Assembly (NCBI GenBank): GCA_023420745.1
Contig: JAEZVQ010000050.1
Location: 1-7,391, forward strand
Reading direction: 5' to 3'
DNA length: 7,391 nucleotides
Origin: Actinomycetes bacterium
GTDB taxonomy: Bacteria; Actinomycetota; Actinomycetes; Actinomycetales; Actinomycetaceae
Part shown: one piece after another, positions 5,537 through 7,391 of the stretch
Layout of the letters: every line of letters begins with the position of its first letter
Position numbering within the stretch: position 1 is the stretch's first letter
The notes under the pieces: model-generated
The model's database searches: none
What the model saw: only the letters and a program-made list of their open reading frames with translations
What the model was told of the DNA's origin: nothing
Program-made: the position numbers and the translations under genes

Positions 5537-7326
5537 CTGTCACCTCCTGCACCGGTAGTGGTGGAGTTGATTGCCGGGTCGAGATCGTCGGCGAGCAATC
5601 GCGGCATCGGTGTGAGTTCCAGCGTCTCGATACTCGACTGGACGAGCTCAGGGAAACGTTGGCGATCCTCTTCACTCGCAGGCATTGAGGTCACGGGGAT
5701 CACTGTGTCTGCGAGGTCGACAACGCGGCGTCGGTGCGCGATGACGATGACGGTGCGACCGTTGTCGCGCAGGCGTGTGATGGTGGCGATGACGCGATCT
5801 TCGGACATTGAGTCGAGGTGAGCTGTCGGTTCATCGAGGACAACACAGGTGCTGTCCGATACGAGTGCGCGAGTGAGGGCGAGACGTTGGCGCTGTCCCA
5901 CTGACAGCCCGGTTCCATGCGATCCGATCACAGTATCCCAGCCGTCAGCCAGATCGTTGATGACCGCGTCGAAACCGGTGGCGGTCGCGGCGTCGTTGAG
6001 TAGCTCATCGTCAAGGTGCGCGCCCAAGGTGACGTTGTCGCGAATGGTGCCGGGAAGTAGTGCCGGTGTTTGTGGAACCCAGGTGATCTGTCGCCACCAG
6101 GATTCTCGATCAATGTCAGCGAGGGCAACGTCACAACCGTCCTCAGTGTGAACGGTGATGGTGCCGGCAGTTGGGGGAACCAGACCAAGCAGGTTGTAGA
6201 CTGTGGTGGTTTTCCCGGCTCCCGAGGCGCCGGTCAATGCGCAGATCGTCCCCGGCGCGATGGTCGCACTGACTCGATAAGGCGCCCACATCCCGCGCGC
6301 CGCCGTACTGACCTCCGCGAGGTGAATCGTCGACGTCGTGAGATTTGGAGCGGGGGCGGTGCCGCCCGGCTGAGTACAGTCTTCAATCACGGCGAACGCT
6401 GCTTCAGCGGCAGCCACCCCGTCGGCGGACGCATGGTAGTGCTTGCCGACTTCACGCAGCGGGGCATACACCTCCGGAGCAGCCATAATGATGATGAGAC
6501 CGGGGAGGAGACCGAGTTGTGCCCCGACAATGCGTAGCCCGACTTCGACAGCGACGAGTGCCACTGACAAGGTGGCAAGGAACTCGAGTGCAGCACCGGA
6601 AAGAAAAGCGACGCGAAGGGTCTGCATGGTCGTGCGTGCGTGTCGTTGACCGAGGGTGTGGATGTGGTGTTCCGGAGCGTGTTCACGTCCGAGTGCGCGT
6701 AGCGTGGGCAGTCCGGCGATAATGTCGAGCAGTTGGGTACCGAGTTTTTCCATGGTCGCGAGCTTGTCGCGGGAATAGTCCTGGGTGAGTTTTCCGATGA
6801 GGATCATGAAGATCGGGATAAACGGGATGGTGACGAGGGCGAAAATCGCGGAAATCCAGTCGACCCAGAGGATAACGGCGATGACGATCGGCGTCACCGT
6901 GCAGGTGAGAATGAGCTGCGGAATAAAGGACACAAAATACGGTCCGAGGTCATCGAGACCGCGGGTGATGAGTGTCACGGTGTCGCGCCCGTGGTGTGCT
7001 AGCCACCGCGGCCCGCGTGCCGAAGCGGCTGCGAGAACTTCATTCCTCAGTTCGCGTACCGCCTGTGTTGCCGCGCGATGCCCGATCATCTTCACTGAGA
7101 AACTCACGGCGACGCGAGCGAGGACAATGGCGACGAGAAACGTGATTGGGCGAGCGACATCGCGAACCGTCGCCTCGCCGGTGATGATCGGGGATATCGC
7201 TTCGGCGATGGCGACGATCTGGGCGACGATCAGCACCGCCGAAAGTGTGCCGAGCACTGCGGTGATGATGATGTAGCGCCGAGTTGAGTGCGCATATCGC
7301 ATCAAACGCGGGTCAAGTGGTTTCAC
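5533..7326 (-). CDS. cydD: ABC transporter half-subunit CydD (cytochrome bd assembly)
   Basis: This is the partner of CydC in the membrane exporter that supports cytochrome bd assembly. The protein has 597 residues and begins MKPLDPRLMRYA, similar to the DPRLL-type N-terminus usual for CydD. Hydrophobic segments lie near 18-42, 58-78, 134-154, 157-178, 241-262 and 268-284. The segment with FVSFIPQL and VDWISA, and GLPTLRALGR at 205-214, are CydD-like. The ATPase domain has Walker A GASGAGKTT (366-374), Q-loop Gln419 in VPQTP, signature LSVGQRQ (474-480), Walker B CVVLDEPTAHLD (494-505, Glu499) and switch His531. All catalytic elements are intact. The GTG start at 7326 is preceded by AGGAAG with 9 bases between. 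An ATG at residue 9 (7302) is an alternative. It forms an operon with cydC by a 4-base overlap. In many actinobacteria cydA and cydB precede it; they would lie to the right of the window. Confidence 0.92.
   Translation of the reverse strand: MKPLDPRLMRYAHSTRRYIIITAVLGTLSAVLIVAQIVAIAEAISPIITGEATVRDVARPITFLVAIVLARVAVSFSVKMIGHRAATQAVRELRNEVLAAASARGPRWLAHHGRDTVTLITRGLDDLGPYFVSFIPQLILTCTVTPIVIAVILWVDWISAIFALVTIPFIPIFMILIGKLTQDYSRDKLATMEKLGTQLLDIIAGLPTLRALGREHAPEHHIHTLGQRHARTTMQTLRVAFLSGAALEFLATLSVALVAVEVGLRIVGAQLGLLPGLIIIMAAPEVYAPLREVGKHYHASADGVAAAEAAFAVIEDCTQPGGTAPAPNLTTSTIHLAEVSTAARGMWAPYRVSATIAPGTICALTGASGAGKTTTVYNLLGLVPPTAGTITVHTEDGCDVALADIDRESWWRQITWVPQTPALLPGTIRDNVTLGAHLDDELLNDAATATGFDAVINDLADGWDTVIGSHGTGLSVGQRQRLALTRALVSDSTCVVLDEPTAHLDSMSEDRVIATITRLRDNGRTVIVIAHRRRVVDLADTVIPVTSMPASEEDRQRFPELVQSSIETLELTPMPRLLADDLDPAINSTTTGAGGDR
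5543..5548 (-). promoter_or_regulatory. Strong ribosome binding site for cydC
   Basis: A perfect AGGAGG on the - strand lies 6 bases before the GTG at 5536, within the last codons of cydD. It fixes the non-ATG start of cydC and suggests translation at least as strong as that of cydD, as suits an equimolar heterodimer. Confidence 0.75.
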
Positions 7327-7391
7327 GAACCAATGCTTCCTGTTTTTGAGGGGGTGTTAGTGGGGGAGTGGGGAGAGTACTCGTGTGGGGT
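7327..7391 (-). other. Upstream edge of cydD: leader or tail of a preceding gene
   Basis: The last 65 bases are C-rich and nearly G-free on the cydD-sense strand. One - strand frame stays open from the edge to a TGA at 7323-7325, which would overlap the cydD start as GTGA, exactly like the cydD-cydC junction. It would encode a polar Pro/Ser/Thr tail ending SKTGSIGS. That could be the C-terminus of CydB, but a second frame is also open and no conserved residue can be recognised. No promoter is evident. An untranslated leader is the alternative. Confidence 0.25.
7336..7341 (-). promoter_or_regulatory. Ribosome binding site of cydD
   Basis: AGGAAG on the - strand ends 9 bases before the GTG at 7326, supporting that start over the ATG at 7302. 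In this frame a stop codon lies at 7357-7359 and no other start codon lies between it and the GTG. Confidence 0.5.

Noticed and set aside
4953..5675. Long - strand open frame of 240 codons overlapping cydD and cydC
   Set aside because: It is out of frame with both, rich in Arg, Pro, Ser and Cys as expected from a shifted high-GC reading, and has no recognisable domain.
7375..7382. Perfect 8-bp palindrome GAGTACTC near the right edge
   Set aside because: Too short and not extended on either side. Chance occurrence cannot be excluded, and it may be inside coding sequence.

Overview
The window is chromosomal core DNA from what looks like an actinomycete (Actinomycetota). The evidence is moderately high G+C (around 60% by eye, not counted), several GTG starts, tightly overlapping genes, the rnc-mutM pair, a DevR/DosR-type regulator, and CydD and CydC encoded as two separate ABC half-transporters beside a GAF-GAF histidine kinase. 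The genus cannot be fixed. I see no mobile elements, tRNA or rRNA genes, or CRISPR repeats, and nearly every base is coding.

The layout is two convergent gene blocks. On the + strand are the 3' end of rnc (RNase III, double-stranded-RNA-binding domain only), mutM (formamidopyrimidine-DNA glycosylase, overlapping rnc by 8 bases) and, after a 53-base gap, a NarL/LuxR-family response regulator most like DevR/DosR (GTG start at 1163). On the - strand, read from the right edge, are cydD, cydC (4-base GTGA overlap) and a soluble GAF-GAF histidine kinase whose ATG overlaps the end of cydC by 8 bases. The kinase and regulator genes meet tail to tail across a 41-base gap that can fold into an imperfect hairpin. 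The 65 bases at the right edge are C-rich on the cydD-sense strand and may hold the tail of an upstream gene such as cydB.

CydD and CydC together form the ABC transporter needed to assemble cytochrome bd oxidase, the high-affinity terminal oxidase used at low oxygen. The kinase has the residues that hold heme in the mycobacterial oxygen sensors DosS and DosT: the proximal His and distal Tyr are both present, at the same 22-residue spacing. The main hypothesis from this window is therefore a heme-based oxygen/redox sensor kinase, translationally coupled to the cytochrome bd assembly genes and signalling to the DosR-like regulator encoded convergently next to it. Domain identities are well supported. 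Heme binding, partner pairing and the regulatory target are inferences.
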